From: Microbacteriaceae bacterium | GTDB lineage: Bacteria; Actinomycetota; Actinomycetes; Actinomycetales; Microbacteriaceae | NCBI GenBank assembly: GCA_019638805.1 | Contig: JAHBTA010000001.1 | Location: 1 to 64,000, forward strand | Length of the DNA stretch: 64,000 nt | Reading direction: 5' to 3' | Shown: positions 8,026-17,935 of the stretch, one piece after another | Layout: each line of letters begins with the position of its first letter | Position numbering within the stretch: position 1 is the stretch's first letter | The notes under the pieces: generated by a model | What the model saw: the letters and a program-made list of their open reading frames with translations, nothing else | Told to the model about the DNA's origin: nothing | The model's database searches: none | Made by a program: the position numbers and the translations under genes

Positions 8026-10449
8026 GCCCTCGTCGGCGTCCGGCGTCACGACCGCGCCCGCGCTCCCGGCCCGGCGGGAGCGGCGGGACCGCCCGGTGCC
8101 GGGCTGCGACGGCTCGGGGAGCGCGTCCAGCACCGATCCGAGGATCTGCTCGGCGTCCTGCGTGCTGATGCGGCGCGAGGCGCGCTCGCCGGACGGAACC
8201 GGGATGTCGAGGATCTCGACCGCCGCCTCCGCGGCCGCCTCCGCCGCCTGCTCGACGGCGGACGGCTCGTGGCCGGACTCGGCGGGTTCGCCGGGCTCGC
8301 CCTCCCCCGCGTCTGCCTCGTCGGCGGAATGCACCGTGCTCTTGGCGATGACCGCGAGCGCGTTGCGCACATCCTCGGTGATCTTGTGGGTTCCCGCCGA
8401 CCCGACGCCGTTCTTGGCGGCCGACTGCCCGCCGCGGCTGCGCCGGCCGCGGGATGAGCCTCCGCCCTGCTCCTGCTGCGGGCGGTGCTTGAACACCGGG
8501 TCATGGTGCACGATGATGCCCCGGCCCGCGCACACCTCGCAGGTCTCGCTGAAGGATTCGAGCAGGCCGAGGCCCAGCTTCTTGCGGGTCATCTGGACGA
8601 GCCCGAGCGAGGTGACCTCGGCCACCTGGTGCTTGGTGCGGTCGCGGCTCAGGCACTCGACCAGGCGCCGCAGAACGAGGTCGCGGTTGGACTCGAGCAC
8701 CATGTCGATGAAGTCGACGACGATGATGCCGCCGATGTCGCGCAGCCGCAGCTGGCGCACGATCTCCTCCGCGGCCTCCAGGTTGTTCTTGGTGACGGTC
8801 TCCTCCAGGTTGCCGCCGGAGCCCACGAACTTGCCCGTGTTGACGTCGATGACCGTCATCGCCTCGGTGCGGTCGATGATGAGCGACCCGCCCGAGGGCA
8901 GCCACACCTTGCGGTCCAGCGCCTTCTCGATCTGCTCGCTGACGCGGTACTCGTCGAACGCGTCCGCCTCGCCCTCGTAGCGCTCGAGCCGCTCGGCGAG
9001 GTCGGGCGCCACGGCCGCGAGGTAGCCGGAGATCGTCTCCATGGCGTCGTCGCCGGCGACCACGAGCTTCTGGAAGTCCTCGTTGAAGACGTCGCGCACG
9101 ATCTTGACCAGCAGGTCGGGCTCGCTGTGCAGCAGCGCGGGAGCCTGCTGGGTCTCGACCGCGCGGCTGATCTCGGCCCACTGCGTGGTGAGCCGGTTCA
9201 CGTCGAGGGTCAGCTGCTCCTCGGTCGCGCCCTCCGCCGCCGTGCGCACGATCACGCCGGCGTCGTCGGGCAGGACCTCCTTGAGGATCTTCTTGAGGCG
9301 CGCGCGCTCCGTGTCGGGCAGCTTGCGGCTGATGCCGTTCATCGACCCGTTGGGCACGTAGACCAGGTAGCGACCGGGCAGCGAGACCTGACTCGTCAGG
9401 CGGGCTCCCTTGTGCCCCACCGGGTCCTTGGTGACCTGAACGAGCACACGGTCACCCGGCTTGAGCGCGAGCTCGATGCGGCGCGCCTGCTGGCCCTTGT
9501 TGCCGTCGCTCTCGGCGGCGGCCTGCGCGGCCTCCCAGTCGACCTCGCCCGAGTACAGCACCGCGTTGCGGCCGCGGCCGATGTCGACGAACGCCGCCTC
9601 CATGCTGGGCAGGACGTTCTGCACACGCCCGAGGTACACGTTGCCGATGAGGCTGGCGTCGGCGGCGCGAGCGACGTAGTGCTCGACGAGCACACCGTCC
9701 TCGAGCACGCCGATCTGGATGCGGTCGAACTTGCTGCGCACCACCATGACCCGGTCGACGCTCTCGCGGCGGGCGAGAAACTCGGCCTCGGTGATGACCG
9801 GACGCCGACGGCCCGCGTCCCGGCCGTCGCGTCGGCGCTGCTTCTTGGCCTCGAGCCGGGTGGAGCCCTTGACCCGCTGGGGCTCGGTGATGGGCTCCGG
9901 CTGCTTGCGCGGCTGCCGAACCCGAACGGTCGTGTTCGGCGCGTCGTCGCCCTCGCGCGGACCCTCCCCCGAACGGCGGCGGTTGCGACGGCGCGAGGCG
10001 GCCCCGGGCTCGTCCATCGCCGTCGGACTGGGGGTCGGCAGGTCGGGCGCCTGGAAGAGGACCGAGAACGGGGATGCCAGGGTCACCCCGTCCGCGGAGG
10101 AGCCGGCCCCGGCATCCTGCGTCGCGCTCTTCGCGGCCTTCCCGGCCTTGGTGCCCTTCGGCGCCGCCCCGGACTTCTTCGCCTTCGCGGGCTTCTCGGC
10201 GGGCGCGTCGGCGGCATCCGCCGCGTCCGCAGTCTTCGCGCGCGACCGCGAGCGCTTGGGCGGCGCGTCGCCCTCGGCGAGCTCGACGCCCGTCGCCGAC
10301 GTCGCGCTCACGGCGCTCGACGCCGACTTGGGCGCTGCGGCCCGGCGACGGGTGGGACGGACCGGCTGGTCCGCGTCGGTCTGCCCCGCGCTCGTCTGGT
10401 CGGTGCCCGCGGCATCCGTGCCCGGGTTCTCGGAATCCTTCGTGGCCAT
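8023..10449 (-). CDS. rne: Ribonuclease E/G family endoribonuclease
   Basis: RNase E/G cuts single-stranded RNA and starts mRNA decay and rRNA/tRNA processing. The 808 residues comprise an Ala/Lys/Arg-rich disordered N-terminal arm of about 230 residues, an S1 domain (GNVYLGRVQNVLPSMEAAF), and the catalytic core. The core has magnesium-binding aspartates in VIDVNTGK and VVDFIDM and the zinc-link CEVCAG. A disordered acidic C-terminal tail follows. I start at the ATG at 10449 because GAGGAG lies 6 bases upstream; longer in-frame starts lack such a site. The disordered N-terminal extension is typical of actinobacterial RNase E. Confidence 0.95.
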   Translation of the reverse strand: MATKDSENPGTDAAGTDQTSAGQTDADQPVRPTRRRAAAPKSASSAVSATSATGVELAEGDAPPKRSRSRAKTADAADAADAPAEKPAKAKKSGAAPKGTKAGKAAKSATQDAGAGSSADGVTLASPFSVLFQAPDLPTPSPTAMDEPGAASRRRNRRRSGEGPREGDDAPNTTVRVRQPRKQPEPITEPQRVKGSTRLEAKKQRRRDGRDAGRRRPVITEAEFLARRESVDRVMVVRSKFDRIQIGVLEDGVLVEHYVARAADASLIGNVYLGRVQNVLPSMEAAFVDIGRGRNAVLYSGEVDWEAAQAAAESDGNKGQQARRIELALKPGDRVLVQVTKDPVGHKGARLTSQVSLPGRYLVYVPNGSMNGISRKLPDTERARLKKILKEVLPDDAGVIVRTAAEGATEEQLTLDVNRLTTQWAEISRAVETQQAPALLHSEPDLLVKIVRDVFNEDFQKLVVAGDDAMETISGYLAAVAPDLAERLERYEGEADAFDEYRVSEQIEKALDRKVWLPSGGSLIIDRTEAMTVIDVNTGKFVGSGGNLEETVTKNNLEAAEEIVRQLRLRDIGGIIVVDFIDMVLESNRDLVLRRLVECLSRDRTKHQVAEVTSLGLVQMTRKKLGLGLLESFSETCEVCAGRGIIVHHDPVFKHRPQQEQGGGSSRGRRSRGGQSAAKNGVGSAGTHKITEDVRNALAVIAKSTVHSADEADAGEGEPGEPAESGHEPSAVEQAAEAAAEAAVEILDIPVPSGERASRRISTQDAEQILGSVLDALPEPSQPGTGRSRRSRRAGSAGAVVTPDADEG

Positions 10450-10800
10450 CGCTGGCTCCTCATCCGGTGGAGCGGCCGCGCTGCCCACCGGGTACTCATG
10501 CGGTGCGCTCGGCGCTCCCGCTAATCCTCTTCGTCTGCCCGGTCCGGTCTGCGTGCAGACCCTCGGACCGTGTGCGCCCTGTCACGGCGCCCGCCCTGTC
10601 ACGACGGAAACGCAACTGGCCATGCGTCGCGGTGCTCGCGATCCTCTCGGATGCGCGGTACTCGCGGCCCGGTGTCACCCGCGGGTGTGCCCGGTAAAGC
10701 TTCTGTGTGCCGTACCGGGCGCGGCCCGGTCGGCTTCCCCGATTATCGCACGCCGTGCCCGCCTCGGGGGATTCCGGGCCGGGATTGCGATAATCGGCGC
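10450..10800. other. 351-base intergenic region between divergent rne and VKOR gene
   Basis: No convincing gene fits here. The stretch holds a divergent pair of -10 elements embedded in a perfect inverted repeat near its right end (10739-10797), so most of it would be a roughly 285-base untranslated leader of rne on the minus strand. The leader is GC-rich with several small hairpins and repeats of CCGGTC/GCCCGGT type. Long rne leaders serve autoregulation in enterobacteria; whether this one does is unknown. Confidence 0.6.
10739..10797. promoter_or_regulatory. Divergent symmetric promoters (rne leftward, VKOR gene rightward)
   Basis: A 12-base perfect inverted repeat (ccgattatcgca at 10739-10750, tgcgataatcgg at 10786-10797) places GATAAT on both strands. 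On the plus strand it ends 6 bases before the ATG at 10801, a leaderless promoter. On the minus strand it points toward rne with an expected start near 10735. No good -35 is visible for either, and the repeat could equally be a regulator site. Confidence 0.55.
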
Positions 10801-11403
10801 ATGACCGACGCGAGCGCCCCGGCCCGGACCCCGTGGATCCTGGCCATCTTCCTCATCGTCACGGGGGGGCTCGGGTGGCTGGCATCCTTCGCCCTGACGC
10901 TCGACAAGTTCGCGGTGCTGGCCGATCCGGACGCGAACCTGGACTGCAACTTCAGCCTCATCGTGCAGTGCGGCGCGAACCTGAACTCTTCGCAGGGGGC
11001 GGCGTTCGGGTTCCCCAACCCGGTCATCGGGCTCGGCGGTTTCGTCGCGCCGATCGCGGTGGGGGTGGGCCTGCTGGCCGGTGCGCGGTTCGCGAACTGG
11101 TTCTGGGCCGTCTTCAACGCGGGGCTCGCGGGCGCCCTCGCGTTCGTGATCTGGCTCATCGGGCAGAGCATCTTCGTGCTCGGGACGCTGTGCCCGTGGT
11201 GCATGCTCGTCTGGTCGGTGACCATCCCGCTGTTCTGGGTGGTGACGCTGCGCAACGCTCGCGAGGGGGTCTTCGGCGGCGGCCTGCGCCGGGTCGGCGA
11301 GGCGCTCCTGCCGTGGATCGTGCCGATCACGGTCGCGTGCTATCTGGTCATCGCAATCCTGGCCCAGGTGCGGCTCGACGTCATCGGTCATGTGTTCGGC
11401 TGA
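10801..11403 (+). CDS. Vitamin K epoxide reductase (VKOR) family membrane protein
   Basis: Bacterial VKOR reoxidises a DsbA-like partner by passing electrons to a quinone and replaces DsbB in actinobacteria. The 200-residue protein has about five hydrophobic segments. It carries the four expected cysteines: a loop pair at about 49 and 57 (CNFSLIVQC) and the CPWC active site at about 131-134, plus the NSS loop between them. The ATG directly follows a leaderless -10. The next gene, 46 bases downstream on the same strand, encodes a membrane-anchored thioredoxin-fold protein, the likely redox partner. Confidence 0.93.
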   Translation: MTDASAPARTPWILAIFLIVTGGLGWLASFALTLDKFAVLADPDANLDCNFSLIVQCGANLNSSQGAAFGFPNPVIGLGGFVAPIAVGVGLLAGARFANWFWAVFNAGLAGALAFVIWLIGQSIFVLGTLCPWCMLVWSVTIPLFWVVTLRNAREGVFGGGLRRVGEALLPWIVPITVACYLVIAILAQVRLDVIGHVFG

Positions 11404-11449
11404 CCCGGGCTCGGCGAACACATAGCAAGCGCCTTATAGACTCGCAGCC

Positions 11450-12310
11450 GTGCCCGAAGAGCGACTGACCAAGAACCAGAAGCGCGAGGCGGCGCGCGAG
11501 GCCGCCCGCGCCGCGCGCGAGAAGCAGAAGCGGCGCGAGCGCCTGCTCAAGTGGCTCGTGCCGACCGTCTCGACGCTCGTCGTGCTGGCGCTCGGCGCCG
11601 GCATCACCTGGGTCATCGTCGCGAACCAGCCCGGGCCGCAGTCGGCCGAGGGTCCGCGCAACATGATCAGCGACGGCATCCTGTTCACCGCGCAGGACGG
11701 CGACATCGCCCCGGTGACGACGCCTGCGATCCAACCTTCCGCCGAGCCGGTTCCCACGGACATCGAGGACGACGGGCTCGCGCACATCGTGACCTACGTC
11801 GACTTCTCCTGCCCGGCCTGCAAGAGCTTCGAGGAGACCTACGCCGAGATCTTCCAGTCCCTCGTGGCCGGAGGCCAGGCGACCCTCGAGGTGCATCCGA
11901 TCGCGATCCTGGACAACGCGTACGCGGGGTCGCGCTACTCCTCACGCGCCAACAACGTCGGCGCATGCGTCGCAGACCTCGCCCCGGAGAGCTTCCTCGA
12001 CGTCATGGCGGCCATGTACGCCGGCCAGCCGGAGGAGGGCACGACGGGCCTTACCGACGCGGCGATCATCGATCTCGTGCACGGCGCAGGATTGGTGGAC
12101 GACGAGGTCGACACCTGCATCGATGACGAGTTCTACGCCCCGTGGGTCGCGGCCGCGACGCGCCGAGCGACGAGCGATGCGAGCCTGGTTGTCCCGGGCA
12201 ACGCCGGGCTGTCGACTCCGACCGTCGTCGTGAACGGGCAGCTGTGGGACCGCTCGACCGACGTGCTGTCGTTCATCCAGTCGCAGATGTCGGCGCCGAC
12301 CGAGGGCTGA
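11450..12310 (+). CDS. Membrane-anchored DsbA-like thioredoxin-fold oxidoreductase
   Basis: The 286 residues begin with a basic, helix-forming cytoplasmic segment rich in Lys, Arg and Ala. One membrane span follows at about 36-58, then an extracytoplasmic DsbA/Thioredoxin_4 domain. The active site CPAC is at 121-124 in VDFSCPACKSFEE, and the cis-proline loop lies in GLSTPTVVVNG. Two further cysteines (NVGACVADL and DTCIDD) may form a structural disulfide. The likely role is oxidising secreted proteins, with the VKOR upstream as its reoxidant. The GTG start lies 7 bases after TAGACT (11437-11442), so the gene has its own leaderless promoter. Confidence 0.92.
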   Translation: MPEERLTKNQKREAAREAARAAREKQKRRERLLKWLVPTVSTLVVLALGAGITWVIVANQPGPQSAEGPRNMISDGILFTAQDGDIAPVTTPAIQPSAEPVPTDIEDDGLAHIVTYVDFSCPACKSFEETYAEIFQSLVAGGQATLEVHPIAILDNAYAGSRYSSRANNVGACVADLAPESFLDVMAAMYAGQPEEGTTGLTDAAIIDLVHGAGLVDDEVDTCIDDEFYAPWVAAATRRATSDASLVVPGNAGLSTPTVVVNGQLWDRSTDVLSFIQSQMSAPTEG

Positions 12311-12316
12311 TCCGCG

Positions 12317-12733
12317 TCAGGCGAACCAGAGTGCGAGCTCGCGCGCGGCAGACTCGGGCGAGTCGGAACCGTGCACGAGGTTCTGCTGCACCTTGAGGCC
12401 CCAGTCGCGCCCCAGGTCGCCGCGGATGGTGCCGGGCGCCGCCGAGGTCGGATCGGTCGTGCCGGCCAGTGAGCGGAAGCCCTCGATGACGCGGTGCCCC
12501 GCGACGCGCATCGCGACGACGGGCCCGGACTGCATGAACTCGACGAGGGGCTCGTAGAACGGCTTGCCCTCGTGCTCGGCGTAATGCTGCGCGAGCAGCT
12601 CGCGATCGGCGTGCAGCATCCGGACGTCGACGAGCTGGTAGCCCTTCGCCTCGATGCGCGCGAGGATCTCGCCGGTCAGGTTGCGGGCCACGCCGTCGGG
12701 CTTGACGATGACCAGGGTCTCTTCGACGCTCAC
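12317..12733 (-). CDS. ndk: Nucleoside diphosphate kinase
   Basis: Ndk moves the gamma-phosphate between nucleoside triphosphates and diphosphates through a phosphohistidine. The 138-residue protein shows TLVIVKPDGVARN at the start, the GPVVAMRVAGHRVI and RSLAGTTDPTSAAPGTIRGD regions, and the active-site histidine in NLVHGSDSPESA. The start is a GTG with AAGGAG 7 bases upstream. It overlaps the DUF4233 stop by the four bases GTGA, making it the last gene of the ileS-folC-DUF4233-ndk operon. Confidence 0.97.
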   Translation of the reverse strand: MSVEETLVIVKPDGVARNLTGEILARIEAKGYQLVDVRMLHADRELLAQHYAEHEGKPFYEPLVEFMQSGPVVAMRVAGHRVIEGFRSLAGTTDPTSAAPGTIRGDLGRDWGLKVQQNLVHGSDSPESAARELALWFA

Positions 12734-13155
12734 GGGGTTTCTCCTTCGTTCGAGGGGTCGGGGTCGGTCGCGGGCCGGTTCGCCGCGCCAGAGGTCCGTG
12801 CGGCATCGATGCGACGCCCGCGGTTGAAGCACCAGATCCAGAGCAGGGCGAAGCCCACCCCGATCGCATACATGAGGGGCATGAGGATGCCGCACGCGAT
12901 GAGCGCCGCCTGCCACACCCAGCCGATCACCACGCCCCACCGGTACCGGAGCACCGCGGTGGTGGCCACGAGCAGCACGATGAACGCGCCGGCGCCGGCC
13001 AGCGCCGCCCAGGCGGGAAGAACGGGCTCGACGACCTTGAGCCCGAACGCCACGAGCCCGGCGAAGAACAGCACGCAGGCCTCGAGCACGAGCACGATCG
13101 AGAGCAGCGACTCGGTCACGCTGCGCGCGCGACGGGTTCCCGGCGGGCGGTTCAC
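12730..13155 (-). CDS. DUF4233 membrane protein
   Basis: The 141-residue protein has four hydrophobic segments between about residues 15 and 115 (SLLSIVLVLEACVLFFAGL, PAWAALAGAGAFIVLLVATT, GVVIGWVWQAALIACGILM, ALLWIW), a basic N-terminus and a disordered tail. DUF4233 proteins are almost always encoded between folC and ndk in actinobacteria, as here; their function is not known. GTG at 13155 has AGGAGG 7 bases upstream, whereas the GTG two codons earlier would sit on top of that site. It overlaps folC by GTGA. Confidence 0.9.
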   Translation of the reverse strand: MNRPPGTRRARSVTESLLSIVLVLEACVLFFAGLVAFGLKVVEPVLPAWAALAGAGAFIVLLVATTAVLRYRWGVVIGWVWQAALIACGILMPLMYAIGVGFALLWIWCFNRGRRIDAARTSGAANRPATDPDPSNEGETP

Positions 13156-14522
13156 TTCCACCCCTCCTGCTGCGCGAGCCGGATGACGTCGCCCACCAGG
13201 GTGATCGACCCGGTCACCAGCACGGCGCGGCGCGGTGACTCCGATGCCCACTCGCGGGCCGCGGCGAGCGCGTCGGTCTCGAACCCGTGGGTCGCCACCG
13301 CGGCATCCCCGGCGACGCGCGCGACCACCTCGCTCAGCCGGTCGGGCTCGATCGCCCGCTCCGAGGTCGAACGCGTGACGAAGAACCGCGTCGCCACGGA
13401 CGCGAGCTCGGCGGCGATGCCGTGCGCATCCTTGTCGGCCAGGACGCCGAGCACCACGGCGAGCTCGTCGAAATCGAAGTACTCGCCGATGGCCGCCGCA
13501 AGCGCCGCGGCGCCGTGCGGGTTGTGCGCCGCGTCGACGAGCACGGTCGGCTCGATGCCGACCAGCTGCAGCCGTCCGGGCGAGGTCACCGACCCGAGAC
13601 CCTCGCTCACGATGTCCGGGTCGAGGGCGCGCGTGCCGTCGCCGAGGAAGGACTCCACCGCGGCCACCGCGACCGCGGCGTTCTGCGCCTGGTGGTCGCC
13701 GTACAGGGGCAGGTAGACGCCGGGGTAGCGTCCGGCCCGCGCGCGCAGGTCGAGCACCTGACCGCCCACCGCGACGGTCGTGCCCTCGACGGCGAAATCG
13801 ACGCGCTCGATCGCGACGGGCGCCTCGAAGGCGCGGGCCGCATCCCGCAGCTCGTCCAACGCCTCCATGCTCTGCATGGCGGTCACGACGGTCGCCGCGG
13901 GCTTGATGATGCCCGCCTTGGTGCGCGCGATCTCGGCGACCGTGTTGCCCAGGCGATTCTGGTGGTCGAGAGCGATGGGCGTGAAGACGGCGACCTGCCC
14001 GTCCGCGACGTTCGTGGAGTCCCACTCGCCGCCCATGCCCACCTCGAGCACCATGACGTCGACGGGCGCGTCGGCGAAGCACGCGAAGGCCAGCACGGTC
14101 AGTGCCTCGAAGAAGGTCAGGGGCTCTTCCCCCGCGGCCTCCAGCTCGGTGTCGACGATGAGCAGATAGGGCTGGATGTCGTCCCAGTTGCGCGCGAGCG
14201 CCTCGTCCGAGATGGGCTGGCCATCGATCACGATGCGCTCGTTCAGCCGGACCAGGTGCGGGCTCGTGAGCAGGCCCGTGCGCAGACCGGTGGCGCGCAG
14301 GAGTGACTCGATCATCCGGCTCGTCGAGGTCTTGCCGTTGGTGCCCGTGATGTGCACGACCGGGGCGGTGCGCTGCGGGTCGCCGAGCAACTCGGTCACG
14401 CGCCTCGTCGGCTCGAGGCGCGGGCGGATGTTGGCCTCGCCGACGCGCTCGAGCAGCTCGCGGTAGACCCCGTCGGCCGCGTCGCGGAAGTCGTCCTCCT
14501 CGGTGCTGTGCCGATCGGTCAC
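13152..14522 (-). CDS. folC: Folylpolyglutamate synthase / dihydrofolate synthase
   Basis: FolC adds glutamate to dihydropteroate and to folates. The 456 residues carry the Mur-ligase-type P-loop [11 protein letters not shown], the LTSPHL and [10 protein letters not shown] regions, [13 protein letters not shown], the ALDHQNRLG metal site and the C-terminal [12 protein letters not shown]. The GTG start overlaps the ileS stop by GTGA, implying translational coupling. Ile-tRNA synthetase and folate polyglutamylation are metabolically unrelated, but the order ileS (or valS)-folC-DUF4233-ndk is a standard actinobacterial operon. Confidence 0.96.
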   Translation of the reverse strand: MTDRHSTEEDDFRDAADGVYRELLERVGEANIRPRLEPTRRVTELLGDPQRTAPVVHITGTNGKTSTSRMIESLLRATGLRTGLLTSPHLVRLNERIVIDGQPISDEALARNWDDIQPYLLIVDTELEAAGEEPLTFFEALTVLAFACFADAPVDVMVLEVGMGGEWDSTNVADGQVAVFTPIALDHQNRLGNTVAEIARTKAGIIKPAATVVTAMQSMEALDELRDAARAFEAPVAIERVDFAVEGTTVAVGGQVLDLRARAGRYPGVYLPLYGDHQAQNAAVAVAAVESFLGDGTRALDPDIVSEGLGSVTSPGRLQLVGIEPTVLVDAAHNPHGAAALAAAIGEYFDFDELAVVLGVLADKDAHGIAAELASVATRFFVTRSTSERAIEPDRLSEVVARVAGDAAVATHGFETDALAAAREWASESPRRAVLVTGSITLVGDVIRLAQQEGWK

Positions 14523-17500
14523 GCGCGCTCCAGTTCGATCGCCAACTCGCCCTCAGCCTCGCGGGCTTCCAGGCTCGTGGCAAGCGTCTCGGCGGAGATG
14601 AGCTCGCGGTGCGCGGCGATCGCGGCCACGGTGTCCGCGTCGGCGGTCAGGCGCAGCGCGATGCGGTCGCTCACGTCGAGCCCCGCGTCGCGGCGCGCCT
14701 GCTGCACGGCGCGCACGACGTCGCGCGCGACGCCCTCGGCCTCGAGCTCGGGGGTCAGGTGCGTATCGAGCACGACGAAACCGCCGCCCGGGAGGAACGC
14801 GATCGCGCTCTCGGGGTCGGCCGCCTGCAGCTCGAGCTCGAACTCGCCCGGCTCGAGCGGCGTGCCGCCCGCCGTGACCACATCGCCCTCGACCGTCCAG
14901 TCGCCGGCCTTCGACGCCTGGATGATGCGCTGCACGTCCTTGCCCACCCGTGGCCCCAGGGCCCGGGCGTTGACGGTCAACCGCCGGGTGATGCCGAACT
15001 GTTCGAGCGAGGACTCCTGCAACAACTCAGGAGAAACCGCCTTCACGTTGAGCTCGTCGGCCAGAATCGCCGCGAACTCCTGAGTTATGACGGCCCCGGG
15101 AGAGACGACGGTGAGTTTCGCCAGCGGCAGGCGCACCCGAAGCTTGCGGGCCTTGCGTAGAGCGCTCGCCGCCGAGGCGATCGCTCGCACCCGGTCCATC
15201 TCGGCGACCAGGGCGTCGTCCTCGGGGAAGAGCTCCGTGTCGGGCCAGTCCTCCAGGTGCACGCTGCGCCCGCCGGTGAGACCCTTCCAGATCTCCTCGC
15301 TGACGAGCGGCAGCAGCGGCGCCGCGACCCGCATGACCGTCTCGAGCACCGTGTAGAGGGTGTCGAAGGCGTCCTGGTCGTCGCCCGCCCAGAACCGGTC
15401 GCGGCTGCGGCGCACGTACCAGTTGGTGAGCACATCGCCGAAGTCGCGCAGCTTCTCGGCCGCGAGCGGGCTGTCGAGCGCCTCGAGGTCGCTCGTCACA
15501 TCGCCGATGAGGGTGCGGGTCTTCGCCAGCAGGTAGCGGTCGAGCTGGTGGGTGCTGTCGGTGCGCCAGGTCGCGGTGACGCCCCCGGCGTTCGCGTACA
15601 GGGTGAAGAAGTAGTACGTGCTCCAGAGCGGCAGCATGAGCTCGCGCACCCCGGCGCGGATGCCCTCCTCGGTCACGATGAGGTTGCCGCCGCGGATGAC
15701 GGAACTCGACATCAGGAACCAGCGCATCGCATCCGCCCCGTCGCGGTCGAAGACCTCGGAGACGTCGGGGTAGTTGCGCAGCGACTTGGACATCTTCTGC
15801 CCGTCGCTTCCGAGCACGATGCCGTGGCTCAACACGCTCGAGAACGCGGGACGGTCGAACAGCGCCGTCGACAGCACGTGCATGAGGTAGAACCAGCCGC
15901 GCGTCTGGCCGATGTACTCCACGATGAAGTCGGCGGGGCTGTGGGTGTCGAACCAGTCGCGGTTCTCGAACGGGTAGTGCACCTGGGCGAACGGCATCGA
16001 GCCGGAGTCGAACCACACGTCGAGCACATCCTCGATGCGGCGCATGGTGCTCTTCCCCGTCGGGTCGTCCGGGTTCGGGCGGGTGAGCTCGTCGACGAAG
16101 GGACGGTGCAGGTCGGGCTCGCCCGCGGCATTCGTCGGGAGAGCGCCGAAGTCGCGCTCGAGCTCTTCGAGCGATCCGTAGACGTCGATGCGCGGGTGCT
16201 CCGGGTCGTCGCTCTTCCACACCGGGATCGGCGAGCCCCAATACCGGTTGCGGCTGATTGACCAGTCACGGGCGTTCGAGAGCCACTTGCCGAACTGGCC
16301 GTCCTTGACGTTCTCGGGAACCCAGGTGATCTGCTGGTTGAGCTCGCCCATGCGGTCGCGGAACTCGGTCACGCGCACGTACCAACTCGACACCGCCTTG
16401 TAGATGAGCGGGTTGCGGCAGCGCCAGCAGTGCGGATAGCTGTGCTCGTACGACTTCAGCTGGAACAGCCGGCCCGCCTCGCGCAGAAGCTGCACGAGCG
16501 GCTTGTTGGCGTCGGACCACAGTTGCCCGGCCACCTCGGGCACCGAAGCGAGGAAGCGCCCGCCGTCGTCGAGCGACAGGATAGTGGGGATGCCGGCCTC
16601 GGCGCAGGTGACCTGGTCGTCCTCGCCGTACGCGGGCGCCTGGTGCACGATGCCCGTGCCCTCGCCCGTGGCGACGTAGTCGGCGACCAGGAGCTGGAAC
16701 GCCTCGGGGCCGTACTCGTCGAGGTAGTACCCCCAGAGCGGTTCGTAGCGCACGCCCGCCAGGTCCGTTCCCTCCAGGGTCGAGGCGACCACGACATCCG
16801 CGCGGTTCTCGTAGCCGAGCTCTTTCAGGTACGCACCGATCGTGTCCTCGGCGAGCAGGTACCGGTGGGCGTCGTCGGGCTCGGCCAACGGACCCGAAGG
16901 GACGACGGCGTACCGGATGCCGGGGCCGACTGCCAGCGCGGCGTTCGTCGGCAGGGTCCACGGCGTCGTCGTCCAGGCCAGGGCCTCGACGCCCGTGAGC
17001 CCCAGCGCCTCGGCACGCTCGCCCACGAGCGGGAACGTCACCGTGACCGACTGGTCCTGGCGCATCTTGTAGACGTCGTCGTCCATGCGCAGCTCGTGGT
17101 TGGAGAGCGGAGTCTCGTCGTTCCAGCAGTACGGCAGCACGCGGAAGCCCTCGTAGGCCAAGCCCTTGTCGTACAGGGTCTTGAACGCCCAGATCACGCT
17201 CTCCATGAACGTGATGTCGAGGGTCTTGTAGTCGTTCTCGAAGTCGACCCAGCGGGCCTGGCGGGTGACGTAGTCCTCCCACTCCTTCGTGTAGTGCAGC
17301 ACCGACTCGCGGGCCTTGGCGTTGAAGGCGCCGATGCCCATGTCCTCGATCTCGTGCTTCTGCGTAATACCGAGCTGACGCATCGCCTCGAGCTCGGCGG
17401 GCAGGCCGTGGGTGTCCCAGCCGAAGCGGCGCACCACCTGCTTGCCGCGCATGGTCTGGAAGCGCGGGAACAGATCCTTGGCGTACCCGGTCAGCAGGTG

Positions 17501-17671
17501 GCCGTAGTGCGGCAGGCCGTTGGCGAACGGCGGGCCGTCGTAGAAGACCCACTCCTCGCAGCCGTCGCGGTTCTCGACGCTGGCGCGGAAGGTGTCGTCC
17601 TTCTTCCAGAACGCCAGGATGCCGCGCTCGATCTCCGGGAAGTCGGGACTCGCCGGGATGGTGGGGTACAT
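14519..17671 (-). CDS. ileS: Isoleucine--tRNA ligase (IleS2-like type)
   Basis: Class I synthetase that charges tRNA-Ile and edits misacylated valine. The 1050 residues include HYGH at about 55-58, the editing domain, KMSKS near residue 625 ([10 protein letters not shown]) and an anticodon-binding C-terminal part. The [13 protein letters not shown] form and [10 protein letters not shown] stretch resemble the eukaryote-like IleS2 class, known for natural mupirocin resistance. I inferred the class by eye. The ATG at 17671 has GAGG 6 bases upstream; an upstream frame overlaps the T-box and is not translated. Expression should rise when uncharged tRNA-Ile binds the leader. Confidence 0.96.
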   Translation of the reverse strand: MYPTIPASPDFPEIERGILAFWKKDDTFRASVENRDGCEEWVFYDGPPFANGLPHYGHLLTGYAKDLFPRFQTMRGKQVVRRFGWDTHGLPAELEAMRQLGITQKHEIEDMGIGAFNAKARESVLHYTKEWEDYVTRQARWVDFENDYKTLDITFMESVIWAFKTLYDKGLAYEGFRVLPYCWNDETPLSNHELRMDDDVYKMRQDQSVTVTFPLVGERAEALGLTGVEALAWTTTPWTLPTNAALAVGPGIRYAVVPSGPLAEPDDAHRYLLAEDTIGAYLKELGYENRADVVVASTLEGTDLAGVRYEPLWGYYLDEYGPEAFQLLVADYVATGEGTGIVHQAPAYGEDDQVTCAEAGIPTILSLDDGGRFLASVPEVAGQLWSDANKPLVQLLREAGRLFQLKSYEHSYPHCWRCRNPLIYKAVSSWYVRVTEFRDRMGELNQQITWVPENVKDGQFGKWLSNARDWSISRNRYWGSPIPVWKSDDPEHPRIDVYGSLEELERDFGALPTNAAGEPDLHRPFVDELTRPNPDDPTGKSTMRRIEDVLDVWFDSGSMPFAQVHYPFENRDWFDTHSPADFIVEYIGQTRGWFYLMHVLSTALFDRPAFSSVLSHGIVLGSDGQKMSKSLRNYPDVSEVFDRDGADAMRWFLMSSSVIRGGNLIVTEEGIRAGVRELMLPLWSTYYFFTLYANAGGVTATWRTDSTHQLDRYLLAKTRTLIGDVTSDLEALDSPLAAEKLRDFGDVLTNWYVRRSRDRFWAGDDQDAFDTLYTVLETVMRVAAPLLPLVSEEIWKGLTGGRSVHLEDWPDTELFPEDDALVAEMDRVRAIASAASALRKARKLRVRLPLAKLTVVSPGAVITQEFAAILADELNVKAVSPELLQESSLEQFGITRRLTVNARALGPRVGKDVQRIIQASKAGDWTVEGDVVTAGGTPLEPGEFELELQAADPESAIAFLPGGGFVVLDTHLTPELEAEGVARDVVRAVQQARRDAGLDVSDRIALRLTADADTVAAIAAHRELISAETLATSLEAREAEGELAIELERA

Positions 17672-17860
17672 TCGCTGCCTCGGGGTCGTCGTGTACTCGG
17701 TTCGCCGAGGACGACACGGATGCCGCGGTACCACCTCGATTGCCCCGGGACGGATCCCGGTGCCACTCGTTGTCCCCTGTGACGGGAGGGCCCGCCCGGT
17801 TCTACTGCCCTCGCGGGGTTCTTCCGGGGACTCCCCGGTGATGGCCGGATCGCAGTCGCT
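17672..17860 (-). promoter_or_regulatory. T-box riboswitch, isoleucine, translational actinobacterial type
   Basis: The minus strand carries AGGTGGTACCGCG at 17736-17724, the conserved T-box element that binds the tRNA acceptor end. About 100 bases upstream lies a short stem I with the sequence GGCCATCACCGGGGAG, whose ATC (17842-17840) is the isoleucine specifier. A stem between CCTCGG (17710-17705) and CCGAGG (17683-17678) would hide the ileS ribosome binding site, and no terminator T-run is present. This matches the translational, short-stem-I T-boxes described for actinobacterial ileS. Confidence 0.93.
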
Positions 17861-17866
17861 GCGAAG

Positions 17867-17872
17867 ATTCTA
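17867..17872 (-). promoter_or_regulatory. -10 element of ileS T-box transcript
   Basis: TAGAAT on the minus strand lies about 7 bases before the expected 5' end of the T-box RNA. It is divergent from TAGAGT (17889-17894), which probably serves the plus-strand membrane protein gene. Confidence 0.55.
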
Positions 17873-17935
17873 CGCCGTCCGCGGACCGATAGAGTGCGGC
17901 ACAGGCACTCGCCGCCCCGACCCGTGAGGACCCCG

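Noticed and set aside
10496..10678. Short minus-strand frame upstream of rne as a leader peptide
   Set aside because: No ribosome binding site or leaderless spacing precedes it, and composition is not coding-like.
17672..17734. N-terminal extension of ileS by 21 codons
   Set aside because: It would lie inside the T-box sequestering stem, and the ATG at 17671 has the ribosome binding site that stem controls.
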